Origin: Astropecten irregularis
Taxonomy: Eukaryota; Echinodermata; Asteroidea; Paxillosida; Astropectinidae
Direction of reading: 5' to 3'
Length of the DNA: 64,000 nucleotides
NCBI GenBank assembly: GCA_963971285.1
Contig: OZ020254.1
Coordinates: forward strand, 13,330,001 to 13,394,000
A model generated the notes under the pieces. The model ran no database searches. It was not told the DNA's origin and saw only the letters and a list, made by a program, of their open reading frames with translations. A program made the translations under genes and the position numbers. Position 1 is the stretch's first letter. Every line of letters begins with the position of its first letter. Positions 23,051 through 35,180 of this stretch are shown piece after piece.

Positions 23051-23589
23051 ACGAAAAAAAAAAAACATACCACGAAGATTGCAAGAAAAAAGTTTGTACC
23101 AAGCAGCTCGAACGCCATATGCACGGCCGTTTACTCTAACCGTGGACCCGGGAGCGCACAAAGGTCCGCCGCTGCTTATTTTTTCAATCGCGGGAGGATT
23201 TTTTTTTTTACAATATTTTCCACCAGCTCTGACGGTAGAAATTCTGTGAATGATGACAAAACATGATATGTATCTGGGTGTTGATTGAGAAGGGCTGGTA
23301 GGGGTTGACATGCATGTCATGTAATGATTCCATCACCGACTCACCGAGGGGCGAGGGCAAGGAGCTTGATCGGATGTTCCACAGCGAACATTTTTTGATG
23401 TTGTGGTCATAACTATGACTGCTTGACTGTATGTCCTCTTATTTGACGATATACCACACCAAGAGTCAGCCGCCAAATGATGGAAGGCCTATAGGGGGAC
23501 TATCCTAAATTTGAGAATTGAATGCAAGCAACATGACATGGATAGAGCTGCAATTTCCGTCTAATCTCTTGAAACCTGAGGCAATTTAA
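23051..23589. other. gene-free spacer
   Basis: Nothing recognised. Confidence 0.4.
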
Positions 23590-23765
23590 AGACTTTTTAC
23601 TGGCTGCCAAACGAACAAAGATAATTGACAATGTTTTGGACACCGACAACACCATTGGGCTGGATAGCTCATGTAGTAGGTATAGCCTACCAGTGCGGCA
23701 TTCCGGGGGTCGCAGGTTCGACTCCCGCTCGAGTCAATGCTATTTCTCTGTTCACTTTTCAAGGA
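23590..23765 (+). mobile_element. tRNA-derived SINE-1
   Basis: GGGCTGGATAGCTCATGTAG precedes the B box GGTTCGACTCC (about 23717), then CGCTCGAGTCAATG and CTCTGTTCACTTTTCA. The 5' leader CTGGCTGCCAAACGAACAAA is present. Confidence 0.75.
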
Positions 23766-23847
23766 TAACAATTTTAAGAGATTTGTAATCATGAAAATGA
23801 ACGTTGTCCTCATAATAGCGGGATGGGCCAACGGTCATCAGTCACCA

Positions 23848-23975
23848 CACTGCGGTCGATTTCACCAAACTCATCGTAACTTGCTATCAATCGTAGGACT
23901 TGTGATGCATTGCAGCCCTATATGTAGGACTACGATGGGTTATCCTTCGTAACTCGAGTTACGATCGTTAAGATC
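23848..23975. mobile_element. family D MITE
   Basis: GGTCGATTTCACCAAACTCA at the left; interior GATGGGTTATCCTTCGTAAC; the right arm is shortened. Confidence 0.7.
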
Positions 23976-26900
23976 CATCGTTTAAAAGGATAATGTCAGG
24001 CCACAAAATGCAAACCCCGCACTCAATAGGTTTTTAATTGTTAACATTCTGTTTCCGACAACAGTCGTATCTCTTTCGGCAAACTTAAATGGACCACACC
24101 TCCCAAGCAGATGAAGGCAATTATTGGGCTCCTCCACGATGCAGCTGCAAGGTCAAAGGTCATGGGTAGCCTTCCTGTTGAAGAGCTACGAGCGTCCCGG
24201 TATATAGGTCAGGCCCAACGCGGTTCAACATTCCAAACAAGGCAATTATCTCACCTTACCCGATCATAAAATTTGATTGACTTATTTATTTTTGGTGCAA
24301 TACAGGCCTTGCCAAAGGGGTTCTTTCTTTTATGGTGCTGCATGCTGTATGATCTGCCATAATGAAACAACGTACCCCACACCGTCTGTGATAATTATTG
24401 TTTAGTTTTTGTAAAAATTGATTGTCGGTAAATTTGTGGAACTCGTTTGCTTTCATCCAGATGGGCTATGGTCTGACAGTATGTGAGTGGCTTCACAGCA
24501 ACATATGGTGACAGAAATTTCTAATCATTCTTTGTTTTCCCGCGTTTTATGTCCCCAGATGTTTCAGCTTTGGTGCGATTTTAAGATGCGTGTTGTTAGG
24601 TTATTTCCCAAAACAGTGGATATCATGAAATGGTCGGAATAGCGTCATTAATTTGTGATTTACTCCGATCGCTTTATGGTAATTGCACTAACTGGTGGTA
24701 AGATACCAGGATAGTTATTTTGTTATGCGGTGTGAGCTCAGTACGGTGATGTTTAAATGTTCTCTGTAATCAAATTTTGGAGAGGGATGACAGTGCTTTA
24801 AGAATATTGCTTAATGCATAATTTAAACGTTTATGTAACTGTGTTTAATTTTGACCTAAAAGTTAGTAAAAGTTAGTATCGTATGCCCCTCCCTCCCCCC
24901 CAAAAAAATCGCGGGGTCGGCAGGTTTGTGACCTGTATACCACAGCGTGGCGTTCTGCTTGTGACGTAGCAGACGGTTTTTCGTCGAGAAAAGTGGGTGC
25001 TACAGCTAAATTATGGGTCTAAAATACCTCTTTTTACATACAATATCTTTTAGCACATTCAAACAATGAAAGACAGGTCAAGTTTCATAACAATATAGAT
25101 ATACATGTATTTACCTTATACGTTTGATTATAGTGAACTTGGTCAAGCAGGTTTCATGCAGCTGACACGGTAGAAGTGGACATAGAGGGCGATTGACTCA
25201 ATATTCAACGCTGAGGGCGCTTTCCGTTTCCCGATTTGCACCAGTTCGTAATGCTGTTTAATACTTCAACAATTAGGCAACATTTTTGCCGAAATATAGA
25301 CACTTCTTAGATAATAACTGAGGACAATTATGACATTTTTGTTAACCATGTCAGTATTTTGATAGCTATACACGAAGACGGTCTTTTGCGAGTCTGGACA
25401 AAAAAAAACTTTCCAACTTTTTTTGGTGAGGGCGGGAAAAACTTGTCTCTTTATTGATTCTGACGCCTTGACGCTATGCCTTTGACCTATTCCAACGATT
25501 ACCATCCACCATGGCACCCAGTGGGGGTCACGTATGTTCCCCAGGTGTAGACGCCTTCATGCTCCGGAGCGTCGGGCATCCGTCAGTCGGGCAAAATGTT
25601 TACGGTGTACGGTCGCTCAGGTATGCCGAGGCAGGGTCTACCGTGTTTACGTAAGGAAGAAGGGGAACGGTAGGACCATCCCACACCGTGTGTGGAAGAC
25701 TTGGGACCGGCCTCCCCAAAACAGAAAAAAAGACATGGCAGTTTAAAGAGTTTTCATGAAATACCACTAGGTGTAAATATTTACACCAAGGGCAACTTAA
25801 CAATGGATGGGGATAGTTGGATGGTGGGTCTGGAGATTTCTTTAATGCTCGACAGTTTGAAGTATACTACTTTCTCTACCAGATAAGAGCGCATTGAAGT
25901 GTCCACTAGTGCTATATCTGTTTATATTATACCCTGTTTAATGGTGGTATTTTTCACAGGAATAGCGTATAAAGTGTTGGAAGGGTCTTCCTGTAAGTGA
26001 AATCAAAATAGAGATAGGGCTAGAAAGGGGCGAGGGGTGGGTGGTGGAGGGAGAGCCGGGGAGATAAGGCACACCCATCACGAGGAGGTGCATTTGATGG
26101 TAGGGTACATCACATCGCCTGGAGATGTGAGGCAATCTCTTGATTAGTCTGACATGGTTTACACTGTATCAAGCACGGGGGGCTCTTAGGGCTTTCAGGG
26201 TGGTATTGCCTGAGATAGACAGTAATTTGTTGTCAAGTACCACCTTGTTGTTTCACGGGAGGAGAGCGACCGCAGGAGCGCTGGTCTACCAGGGAGGAAC
26301 ATGACTGATAGCAGGGGGTAGCGGCCTGGTAGCGGCCTGGTCTGAAATGTCACAGCCGATGGGGACAGGGGGGATTTACGATGACACGGGAAAGCATAAG
26401 TTGAACGCTAAAAACAGGCTTTCCATTGAAGGGCGATTTTTCATTCCATAACCTTACGCCTTTACAGTAACATATTACGAGTCAGGGCATTACCGAATGT
26501 TTAGTTGAGTGGACGTGCATGTATATTATGTACTTTCGACCAGATTTGTCCTACCCTGTTTTCAAAAATAGTGTCAGGTGTTTAGATAAGATGGGAATCA
26601 TTGTCCAGTGCTTGTATTGGACACATATTAGCCTATATTTATAACATAGAAGTTTGGCATAGGTGCGCTTTAATTCGAATGTTTTATTAATTGAACTTAA
26701 TGAAATCAATTTGCAACACTTCTGTAAAAGCGCCTTATAATTATCAGTTGTTGGTCGAGAAATAGGTCTTCTTCTTTTTGAACAAATTCAGAATAAGCGG
26801 GCAGTTGTACCTTGCCAGCACACTATCATCATAAGACTTACCGATCATACTTAAGTAATAAATAAGACTCATCGAAGACTTATAAGAAACTCCTCCCAAT

Positions 26901-27069
26901 GGCCTATTGGTGTCCAATGATAGGGTGCCCCGTACACAGTTTTTCAACAGTTACAACTCTTCAAAGATAATTGCATCACCACACCCTTAACATTACACAG
27001 ACCTCCTTTATGGATTAATTAGCACACGTTTGTCAAGAAGTGGTCAAAACTTCCGGCCATTTCAATAAA
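23976..27069. other. 3.1 kb gene-free, low-repeat spacer
   Basis: No coding exon, SINE or MITE is recognised. One perfect 18-bp palindrome, GGTGTAAATATTTACACC (25770-25787), holds two overlapping forkhead-like GTAAATA motifs. Confidence 0.35.
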
Positions 27070-27384
27070 TTAAAGGTACTATCATACTTTGGTAGCATAC
27101 CGAAACAGAAATCTTCACAGATTAACCTATAACTTACAGGGTATAAAGATGGTGATGGTACAAACATACCCATAACATTCTTCTGCTTTCTTCTTCGGAA
27201 GATCAAATAATGGTGAAAGATCACAAAAATATCGTGGGCGTTTTTCACTGTTTTCTCAAAAGGTGGGCACCGTATGGGACAGGAAATTCCACAGATGACA
27301 GTTACTGTATCTTCCTTGATATTATTTTGGTGCCCATGAATCTGTATTTCTTTGACAAAAACCAAAGCATGATAATACCTTTAA
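27070..27384 (+). mobile_element. TTAA-A MITE, shortened
   Basis: Ends TTAAAGGTACTATCATACTT and AAAGCATGATAATACCTTTAA. The central palindrome is largely lost. A roughly 30 bp direct repeat containing TTTGTCAAGAAGTGGTCAAA flanks it at about 27028 and 27441. Confidence 0.8.
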
Positions 27385-28067
27385 CGTTACACGGACCAAT
27401 GGTGGAAGAAATAGATCTATTTCTTCCTCCTGCACGGACCTAAGAACGTGTTTGTCAAGAAGTGGTCAAAATGTCCACTCATGTCAAGTTAAAGGACAGG
27501 TCTCGCTAATCCCGATTTAAATCATGGAACGGGTCCTACTACCATGTTATAACCAGCCACGGTTTCATAGGCCTATAACTCAAGAATACCTGCGAAATAT
27601 ATGCTGCACAATACAGTATTGCTGTAACTTGTATCAGTTCCTTTTTTTCTGTGGGCAAAAATATAACGTAGAGCTTAGCTATCATCAACTATAACTACAT
27701 CAATGGAAGTCGCGAACTCGCGATATGAGTTTTTGAGGACGTACTGGCCAACTGCTGGACCCAAATAATAATTCCGACAAGACAAGTATCTTTAAAGTTT
27801 AATACACATGGTAACCATTCACACCACACTATAGGTGTCTTATGTATATACACACACGTTTCAAGCTGTCCCACACAATTTAACGCCTAATAATATATGT
27901 GTTTATATTTGTTTAGAGGCAAAGTTAGGGACTCCGGCACAAAGAAAAATAACCAGATAGGTCCCAGACGAAGGTCCGAAGGGAAGGGGGGGGGGGGAGG
28001 TGGAGGTGGAGGGGGGGGGGGGGTGCTGGAAAAGTGGATGAAGAGAGAGAGAAAGGAAATATACCAC
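27385..28067. other. gene-free spacer with a 24-bp palindrome and a poly-G tract
   Basis: 27404-27427 is a perfect palindrome centred on AAATAGATCTATTT. 27984-28023 is an almost pure G tract broken by AGGTGGAGGTGGA, able in principle to form G-quadruplexes. No gene is seen. Confidence 0.5.
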
Positions 28068-28070
28068 TAA

Positions 28071-29388
28071 AGGCCTTTTCACACTATGAACGTCCGACCC
28101 GTGTTGAAATCTACACGGGTCCGATCCGTGTTGAATTCTTAAAATTTCAACACGGGTCACATTCGTTCCGTTTTCACACTACTCAGCGCAACACCGGCTC
28201 GACACGTGTAATGTTTCGACCCGTGTATTGCGCGATCGTTTCACACTACACTTTTTCAACACGGATACAAAAAGAAAATTCCCCATACAGCGGCATTGCT
28301 GCACGCTAGGCCTTCACTCTCCAATATGGCGGCGGCCAGTAATTTTCAGACGATGTTCGTGTTGCTCATAGTAGGCCTGAAATTACGGCCGGATATCGGA
28401 CATTTTCCGAGCACTTTTTGTGTTTGTCCGAACAAAATCAAATATGCACGGACAAATTGCCCGAACAACATAATAATGAATAATCAGCCCTTAAAATATA
28501 AAAACAATATGATTATGACTTCCAATTTATTATTTGTTTCGTGTTAGAATTACGTTAATTACGCACTTGCCAATGAAGCACTACGGCTACGCGTACGACT
28601 CGATCGACTCCCATGTGGTACATGTACTATCCTAGTACATGTACATGAAATCGCCCCATCATAGTTCTTTGCGCACGAAACTTCGGTCATTCAGCTCCGA
28701 TCGAAGTCGCATGCAACTCATGAGAAGTTGCTGTAGCCGCTACCGCCATAGAGATGTGTGTAATATCAAGCCACAGCCAAGTATTTTAGACGCGGCCTTA
28801 CAACTGTAAACAACAGCAGTATCAAGAATTACACGTAGGGAGAATTTGACCATGAAAAGCACTCGGCACACGCGGTACGCCACATATGCAATGGGATTTT
28901 TTACGAAATTCTCAATACATGTGACAGATTGAAACCCACGTGGTCTCTATTTCTGCAGGTCCATTGAGTTCACGTGAAGTTTTCACTCTGTTTACACGTT
29001 CGGCGTGGGAGTTTATAGGCCTCCAAGTTGTAGCAAGCCTGAGATATAATATTGAAATATACAAACAAAAAATCGCGAGGAATTTTTTGACAAGGATGCA
29101 AACCATTACCAAATATGAGCGCCGCGAAGCTCCACTCGGCCGCTACGAATACACGGATCGAACTCAACCCACAGACGTTCACACTACAGGTTTCAACACG
29201 TGTCGGACTTCTCAACACGGGTCGAGAGCTCTCAACCCACCTCCCGAGCAGGGTTGGTTTCAACACGTGTCGAGCGCTCTACACGGGTCGACGCCGTGTT
29301 GAAATCTTGCAGTGTGAAACGGTCAGTCACTTCAACACGTGTCGGACCCGTGTACAACCCGGAGATTTTTCGTAGTGTGAAAAGGCCT
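28071..29388. mobile_element. 1.3 kb PIF/Harbinger-like element with ACACGGGTC/ACACGTGTC subterminal repeats
   Basis: Termini AGGCCTTTTCACACTA and TAGTGTGAAAAGGCCT are exact inverted repeats, flanked by TAA on both sides (28068-28070, 29389-29391), which fits Harbinger target choice. Both subterminal zones (28090-28270 and 29170-29370) hold many copies of CAACACGGGTC, ACACGTGTCG or their complements, often next to TTCACACTA. The interior between about 28300 and 29150 is unrelated, non-coding sequence. No transposase is recognised. Confidence 0.8.
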
Positions 29389-29437
29389 TAAATGTTACAA
29401 GAGGGTAGGTCTCCTCCTCCATGGTCGAAGAACTGGG

Positions 29438-29582
29438 TTCGGTTTCACCAAAGTCTTCGTAACTTACTATCAATCGCAGGACTTTTGATGCATTGAAGCC
29501 CTACGTGGGATAGGCCCCCTACGATGGGTTATCCTTCGTAACTCGAGTTACGATCGATCGCAGGGCTTCGTGAAATCCCGAC
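29438..29582. mobile_element. family D MITE
   Basis: TCGGTTTCACCAAAGTCTTC at the left; GTAACTCGAGTTACGATCGA and GGGCTTCGTGAAATCCCGACC at the right. Confidence 0.7.
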
Positions 29583-30492
29583 CCTGCGGCAGGCTGGGGG
29601 AGGGATAGCTCACAGACACGGACTCCGTCAGATACCAAATCTGAAATCACAGCGGTTGGCTTCGGTCCTGAAGATCCAGCAAATACTTCACTCGGAGACA
29701 AAAGGGTCTGATGACCACCCAGAGCCTTGTACTGAGGGAAGAGCCCCAGTCCTGGGGAGATTGTAGGCCAACCACGATTCCACTTGGGCCTCGCCCGTGC
29801 AGATCACTTCAAATCAACATTTTAAGTGGTCGGTCTCTGTTGTATATTTACGGTGACATGCCGGTGTCGAATTTAATGCTTGTCTTTGTTTTTTTATGAC
29901 CCATAAAGGTTGATAGAACATTTCTGTTTAAAGACAGCAACAGATAAATCAATGAAAAAGAAAATATACTCATTCAATGCAAATCGGTATCACTGTTCTT
30001 ATCTGTGATTAATATGAAGTGCCAAAATGGAGAGAAGTTTCAAAAAAGAAAAGTTTCATGACGCGAAATTCTCCTTGTTTGTTACGGAGTTTGGGCATCT
30101 CCACTCTTCAGTAAATTGTCCACTATAGCTCCTGATAATGATAAACAACATTTGAAAGAAGGGTCCTCTTATCATACCTGTCTTGATGTGCTACGTGTGT
30201 GGCTGCAATATATAGCCAAGACATGACTTGCCCCACGGACTGTCGCGATAGTAAGGGTACTAGGGGCATGCTTGAGTCTAGTCTCAAGTGTTTGCTTCGG
30301 TGAAGTAAAAAATACGGCTCTCAGTCTCAGTTGAAGAGTCCTTTTTAGGGCTATACAAAATGCAGTTTGATTCCTTCAACATTGTTTGCTCGATAGCGCA
30401 TCTATTTGAATGGACTATGTGTAGAAGGCTGGCGAATTTTCAAAGGACACTTTCCTTCAATGTGTTTATTACATGTATATATGCCCGGCATA
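29583..30492. other. gene-free spacer
   Basis: Nothing recognised. Confidence 0.4.
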
Positions 30493-31080
30493 GGGTGAGT
30501 TAAAAATAACTTTAGTTTACCGGGATTGGTGATGTTTTCTTTTTAAAAGAAACAAATGACACTCAAAAGTTTTATTTAATAACCATTCCCTCCTGCTTAT
30601 CAGAAACAAAGAACGAAACAAATTGGTAATTCCCAAGAGGACTTATATATATTCTTGTCTGTTTTAATGAAGGTATTAGTTTTGCAAGCTGTCCATGGAA
30701 TACTTGAGAAAAACAATGAAATTACGCGCTTAGCTTGTTCAGCAAAGCATATATTTAGCGAGCATTCTCTCCTGCTTAGGCCTATTAGAAAAAGAATGAA
30801 ACAAAATGATCAAGGAATTTTGTTGTACGTACACAGCTAAAATGCGTACTTTATACAATGGTTTTGTCAAGTATTCCATGGACAGCTTGCAAAATGAGTA
30901 CCTTCATTAGAATAGACATAACTCCTCTTATAGGAATGATCAATTTATTTCAAGTTCTTTTTTTTCTAATAAGCAGGAGAGAATGCTTGTTAAATATATG
31001 CTTTACCGAACTTTTAATATAATTTGCTTCAAGATAGGAAAAACACCACCAATCCCGGTCATGTTCTTTTTGACTCACCC
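30493..31080. repeat. long inverted repeat, ~290-bp arms
   Basis: GGGTGAGTTAAAAATAAC at the left is answered by TTTTTGACTCACCC at the right. Further matched pairs are CCGGGATTGGTG/CACCAATCCCGG, TTTTGCAAGCTGTCCATGGA with its complement, and AAGCATATATTTA with TAAATATATGCTT. This is a foldback element or a transcribed hairpin source. No TSD was resolved. Confidence 0.75.
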
Positions 31081-32871
31081 TCACTGTATGTTATGGGGAA
31101 ACTGTGCATACAGTGTTTTCACTGAAAGGAGTCATTAATTTTGTGTGTGTGTGTGTGGTGTGTGAAATACTTACCGAATGATATTGGTTGACTCAGTGTG
31201 TGAAAGGTCGTTACCCCAACAACGCATCGCCGCGGCAAAAATGGCCTGCCGAAGCGAAAGTGTTAGGAAAACCATAGCAACCACTGAACGTGGCAGACGG
31301 AGTGTTTCAAGCTGCTAGTCAATGCTGGGAGTGTTTACTCCCTTGATGGGTCTCTACATCAAAAAAGAAAAATCAAAATGACAGTGGCAGAAGTCGGAAA
31401 TTAGAAAAAAGTATTTGAATTACTCAGGCTAATTGCCTTTTATGACATTAGGCCGTATGCTTTTAAATAAAAGGTGTTTGTGTTATCACACATTATACGT
31501 GACATTTAAGTGACATTATGGTCCTTTACGGAAATTGTGAGAACGCTGATCGGTGAACGCGGGCCTGAGAGATTTTGTTTCAGAAAAGGAGACGGATTTT
31601 GGGAGGGATAGGTCTTTGTCGACACGGTAGATTCTTGTCTGGCATTCTGGACATTCATTTTTGCATCTAACTGGAGAAGGCCGACCAACTTAACCAGAAG
31701 TATTTGTGCACACATCTTAGCAAGTACTTCGTAAGTCCCAGAAAGACAAACTGACTTCGATTTCGGACAATACCTCGGAAGAATGGATTGAAAAAACGAC
31801 AAGCAGTCTTGGAGTAAAAAAAAGAAAGAAAGAAAGAAAGAAGACTTGGTGCCAAAATGCAGAAAGTTCTTGTGCACACAAGACCTGAAAAGGTCTGGCA
31901 CCGATATGGAGCTAGCACATACCCGGTGTATTCTTGTTAGTCCGGGGGATAACGGGGATTAGTCCTCTGGACCTCGCCGGGGTAAATGGCGCGCTATTCA
32001 CCCGTGTGCCAACACCGTAAGCGCGGTGCAAATATTGACCACACTAATGTGTTTGCTGTGGCTAACTGCTAAAACAACACTCAGTGCATGCCGGCATGGG
32101 GAAGAGGAGGGAGAAGGGGGTACCCCAAAGAACGTATGATCTCTTCCTGTGAGAAATAAAAACCTTTACAATTACTATCACTCACAAATTCAATTAGGCA
32201 ATTCAAGACCCTATGCACGCGGCGACTATTATATCACTCTCTGTTCACTGCTTATATACGATGGCAGGCCGCGCCAATTATTTATGCAAATCCGGCCATT
32301 AGAGCTACAAATTAATTAAAGTGATTTGCACTTAGCCAGTTTCATTGTTATGATTACCACTGGGGCTTTGTTCCCTCCTTGTTCTTCTCGTTAATGGAAG
32401 GGAAAGTTAATTAATTTGCCGAATATGGTCGCACTCAAGAATACAAACGGCAAACAGAATTGCTGTCATATTGCACCAATGCAAATTTGATATGTGGTAA
32501 TAGAGATCAGAACACACACGGTGAACACACGGATTCTGAGAGTATAGGAAGGGAACGCGTGGGTCCATTTGCAAGGCTGTGGCTGAAAACATTGTATAAC
32601 CACACCCATATCATAGCCTTCTGTCAAGGCAATCGTGACTTACATTGATTTGCTATTGTCTTTTCAATACGGAGCGTTTGTGAACCAAGTCAGGATCGCC
32701 TTGAAGAACGTCTATGCCGCACATGCACACCGAACCTTTCTTGAAATCTCTTTTTTTGATATCTCTAAAATTGATATAATACTCGGGAGTATTCTTGAAT
32801 ATTCTTAAAAACAAACACCGTTGTAAAATCCTGATTTCTGAACATATCCGCCAAAAAAGTAAACTTAATTT
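31081..32871. other. mostly unique spacer with microsatellites and a homeodomain-type motif cluster
   Basis: (TG)n lies near 31140-31160 and (GAAA)n at about 31817-31842. Bases 32265-32420 hold an octamer ATGCAAAT (32284-32291), TTAATTAA (32312-32319 and again near 32409), CACTTAG (32329-32335, an NK-like CTAAGTG on the other strand) and a SOX-like CATTGTTATG (32343-32352). No gene is recognised. Confidence 0.35.
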
Positions 32872-33105
32872 TAATCATCTAATAACCACAAGGGAAACTG
32901 ACTCATTTCAAGTCATTGAAAAGTGAACAAAGAAAGATTGATTGGATCCGGATTCGAACCAGCTAACCACGGAATACCGTACGGGTGCTCTTACCAACTG
33001 AGCTATCCAGCCCTATACGTTGGTGGTGTCCCTACAATTATCTTTGTTCGTTTGGCAGTCAGAAGCCATGAAACCACGCGTATGATTTTGAGTATAATTT
33101 TTTTA
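32872..33105 (-). mobile_element. tRNA-derived SINE-1, near full length
   Basis: On the minus strand: GGGCTGGATAGCTCAGTTGG, GGTAAGAGCACC, B box GGTTCGAATCC, then CTTTGTTCACTTTTCAATGA and GTTTCCCTTGTGGTTATTAG. The upstream leader CTTCTGACTGCCAAACGAAC is present. This is the best-preserved A and B boxes of the family in the window. Confidence 0.8.
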
Positions 33106-33225
33106 GACTCCTGAGGAAGCTTTTCGGTTCATTGTATCGATTTCTCGGTATGGTGTATGCTTTTTCGATCATTGGTGCCTTGAATAAGACAATTTTAGAT
33201 TTATTTTCTTTGTTAGGGGCCTACA

Positions 33226-33440
33226 GGTACAGTATACAGGATTGGTAACAATAATACTTACCTAAACAGAAATGTTCACACATTTACCTATTGAACTTTC
33301 AGGGTATGAAGATGGTGGTGGTAGAAACATACCGTTAAAATATTTCCGCCTGAAATGGTGTAATTATCCAGAAATTAGTCAAACAAAGACCGAAAACAGT
33401 TTTGATCTCGGGGTAAGATCAACTTGAACCATTCTTTATG
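33226..33440 (+). mobile_element. TTAA-B MITE, right part missing
   Basis: CAGGTACAGTATACAGGATT at the left, then GAAATGTTCACACATTTACC and GAAAACAGTTTTGATCTCGG. It breaks off after the centre. Confidence 0.7.
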
Positions 33441-34750
33441 TTTTATAATACAAATAAGTCACGTCGAAAGCGTCAACGTCTTGGGCGCGAGTGTCGGCCG
33501 AGCCGTCAAACATCATGCTTAACACGTAACTTGCAAGCAACCTAAGGAGCTAAACGAATATCGGTTTAAATTGAAATAAATTGAAGCTTTATGTACCCGT
33601 AAAACGGTACTTGGATTGGCCAAAAGTATACCGGGCAGCCTGGCCATCTGCCCGGACGACTTATCCGCCCACACGCCGGTAATTGAAGCATTTAGGCCAC
33701 CAAAATTCACTCAACTTCGGAGACGGAAGGCACGACGTGTTATACGAACATCCTAACTTACAACAACTGAAACCACTTACAATTATGACTCCTTTCCGAT
33801 CTGTATTGCGAATTCTTGGATGGAGAAACATAAAACAAGTTACACCAAGTCTATGTCCACCCTGGACATTCTAAAACAAGCGAAAAACATGGACAATTCT
33901 CCCCTATTATGAAGAACCTAACTATCTTTGGACTGTTCAATTGACTTAAAGTATCCCGTGGAGTTATCCAGATGTAAATGTTTGGATTGAAGATGGGCTC
34001 TGTAAGTGTCCCGTCGGAGGGTCCGGATGTCTTACAGTAAACATACCTCCCAATCCAGCCTATAGTCCTTAATGTAAAATACCCCGCAGCCCGTATATCA
34101 CAAAAACAAGCGAACTACATAACCCATTCCAACGGAGAAGTGTTAAGTGTTGGGTTCAAGTTGACCGTGTCTGGATAACATCACCAGGCCGTGATTATCT
34201 GCCTCTTCTCGGTACACCAGTTCCTCTCACGCTGCTCAGAATAACCGCTCATAAATTACCCACGACAGGGTAGGCATATTTATTTTTCGAAGTGCTATAC
34301 AACGTACCGCAGCAAGCAACTAATCTCTTAGCAAATTGACTGTAATGATATCATACCCAATCACATCAAAAAGAAAAACCATATACACAAAAATAAAATC
34401 AGACAAATGAAAGTCGTATTGGTATTGTTATTCTTTATATTTCTACATTCACATACTTTATCCATACATAATATTTTCTTAAATTGATATACATGTACAT
34501 ACATTCTTTACAATTATTATTATTATTATGACATATACCGTTAATAGACAAAGGATGAATACTTTCCATAAGATATGTTAGATTCTCTTGTTTGGTTTGG
34601 ACGGCCAATTTGTTTTTACAGAGCTTGTGTAATTAATTCAATGTATCACAAAGAATTTGTTAAGGGCAGAATAAGTTTTTGTGTTAAGAAGGAACTTTTA
34701 CCAGACCAAATCAGCATATGCAAGGCGCCGGAACAATTAGCTAAACAGGG
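33441..34750. other. gene-free spacer
   Basis: No exon or repeat is recognised. 34430-34540 is strongly AT-rich with an ATT run. Confidence 0.4.
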
Positions 34751-34815
34751 GTCAATTATTTCACGGCCCTGCTTAGCACAAAAATGGGCTAACCATGACA
34801 TTTCTGTCAGATCGC
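34751..34815. repeat. family E fragment
   Basis: GGGGTCAATTATTTCACGG, CTGCTTAGCACAAAAATG and GACATTTCTGTCAGATCG resemble one half of family E. Confidence 0.4.
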
Positions 34816-34820
34816 GAATC

Positions 34821-35180
34821 TTAAAGGTACTGTCATATTTTGGTATAGGAAACCACAAGAGAAATGTTCACAGATTTACCTATAACTTTCAGGGTATAAA
34901 AATGGACCTGGTACAAACATACCGTTAAAAAAATTCCGCCTGAAATGCTGCATTTATCCAGAAATGAGTACAATAAAAATACCGCAAACAGTTTGATCAC
35001 GGATATCAAAACCTCATTATTACAATTACCTCATAATTTTGCGTAACAATTCCAACGGTTTTCGCCGTTTTCTACAATTTCCAATGATCAATTGAGCTGA
35101 AAATTTCACAGGTTTATTTCTATTTCATGGAAAATTACGAACAGACCGCAGCTGTTCTAATTTACCAAAGTAGGACACTC
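34821..35180 (+). mobile_element. TTAA-C MITE, right end worn
   Basis: TTAAAGGTACTGTCATATTT at the left; body AAAATGGACCTGGTACAAAC and CACGGATATCAAAACCTCAT. The right end TTTACCAAAGTAGGACACTC has decayed. Confidence 0.75.

Noticed and set aside
23000..23250. Plus- and minus-strand frames across the end of a TTAA-C MITE
   Set aside because: They start inside the MITE and show no protein family.
29100..29390. Overlapping plus and minus open frames of 86-120 codons
   Set aside because: They run through the ACACGTG-type repeats of the Harbinger-like element and have no transposase features.
32940..33020. Minus-strand tRNA gene
   Set aside because: The A and B boxes are good, but the flanks (leader and tail) match seven other dispersed copies, so it is a SINE; no clean acceptor stem.
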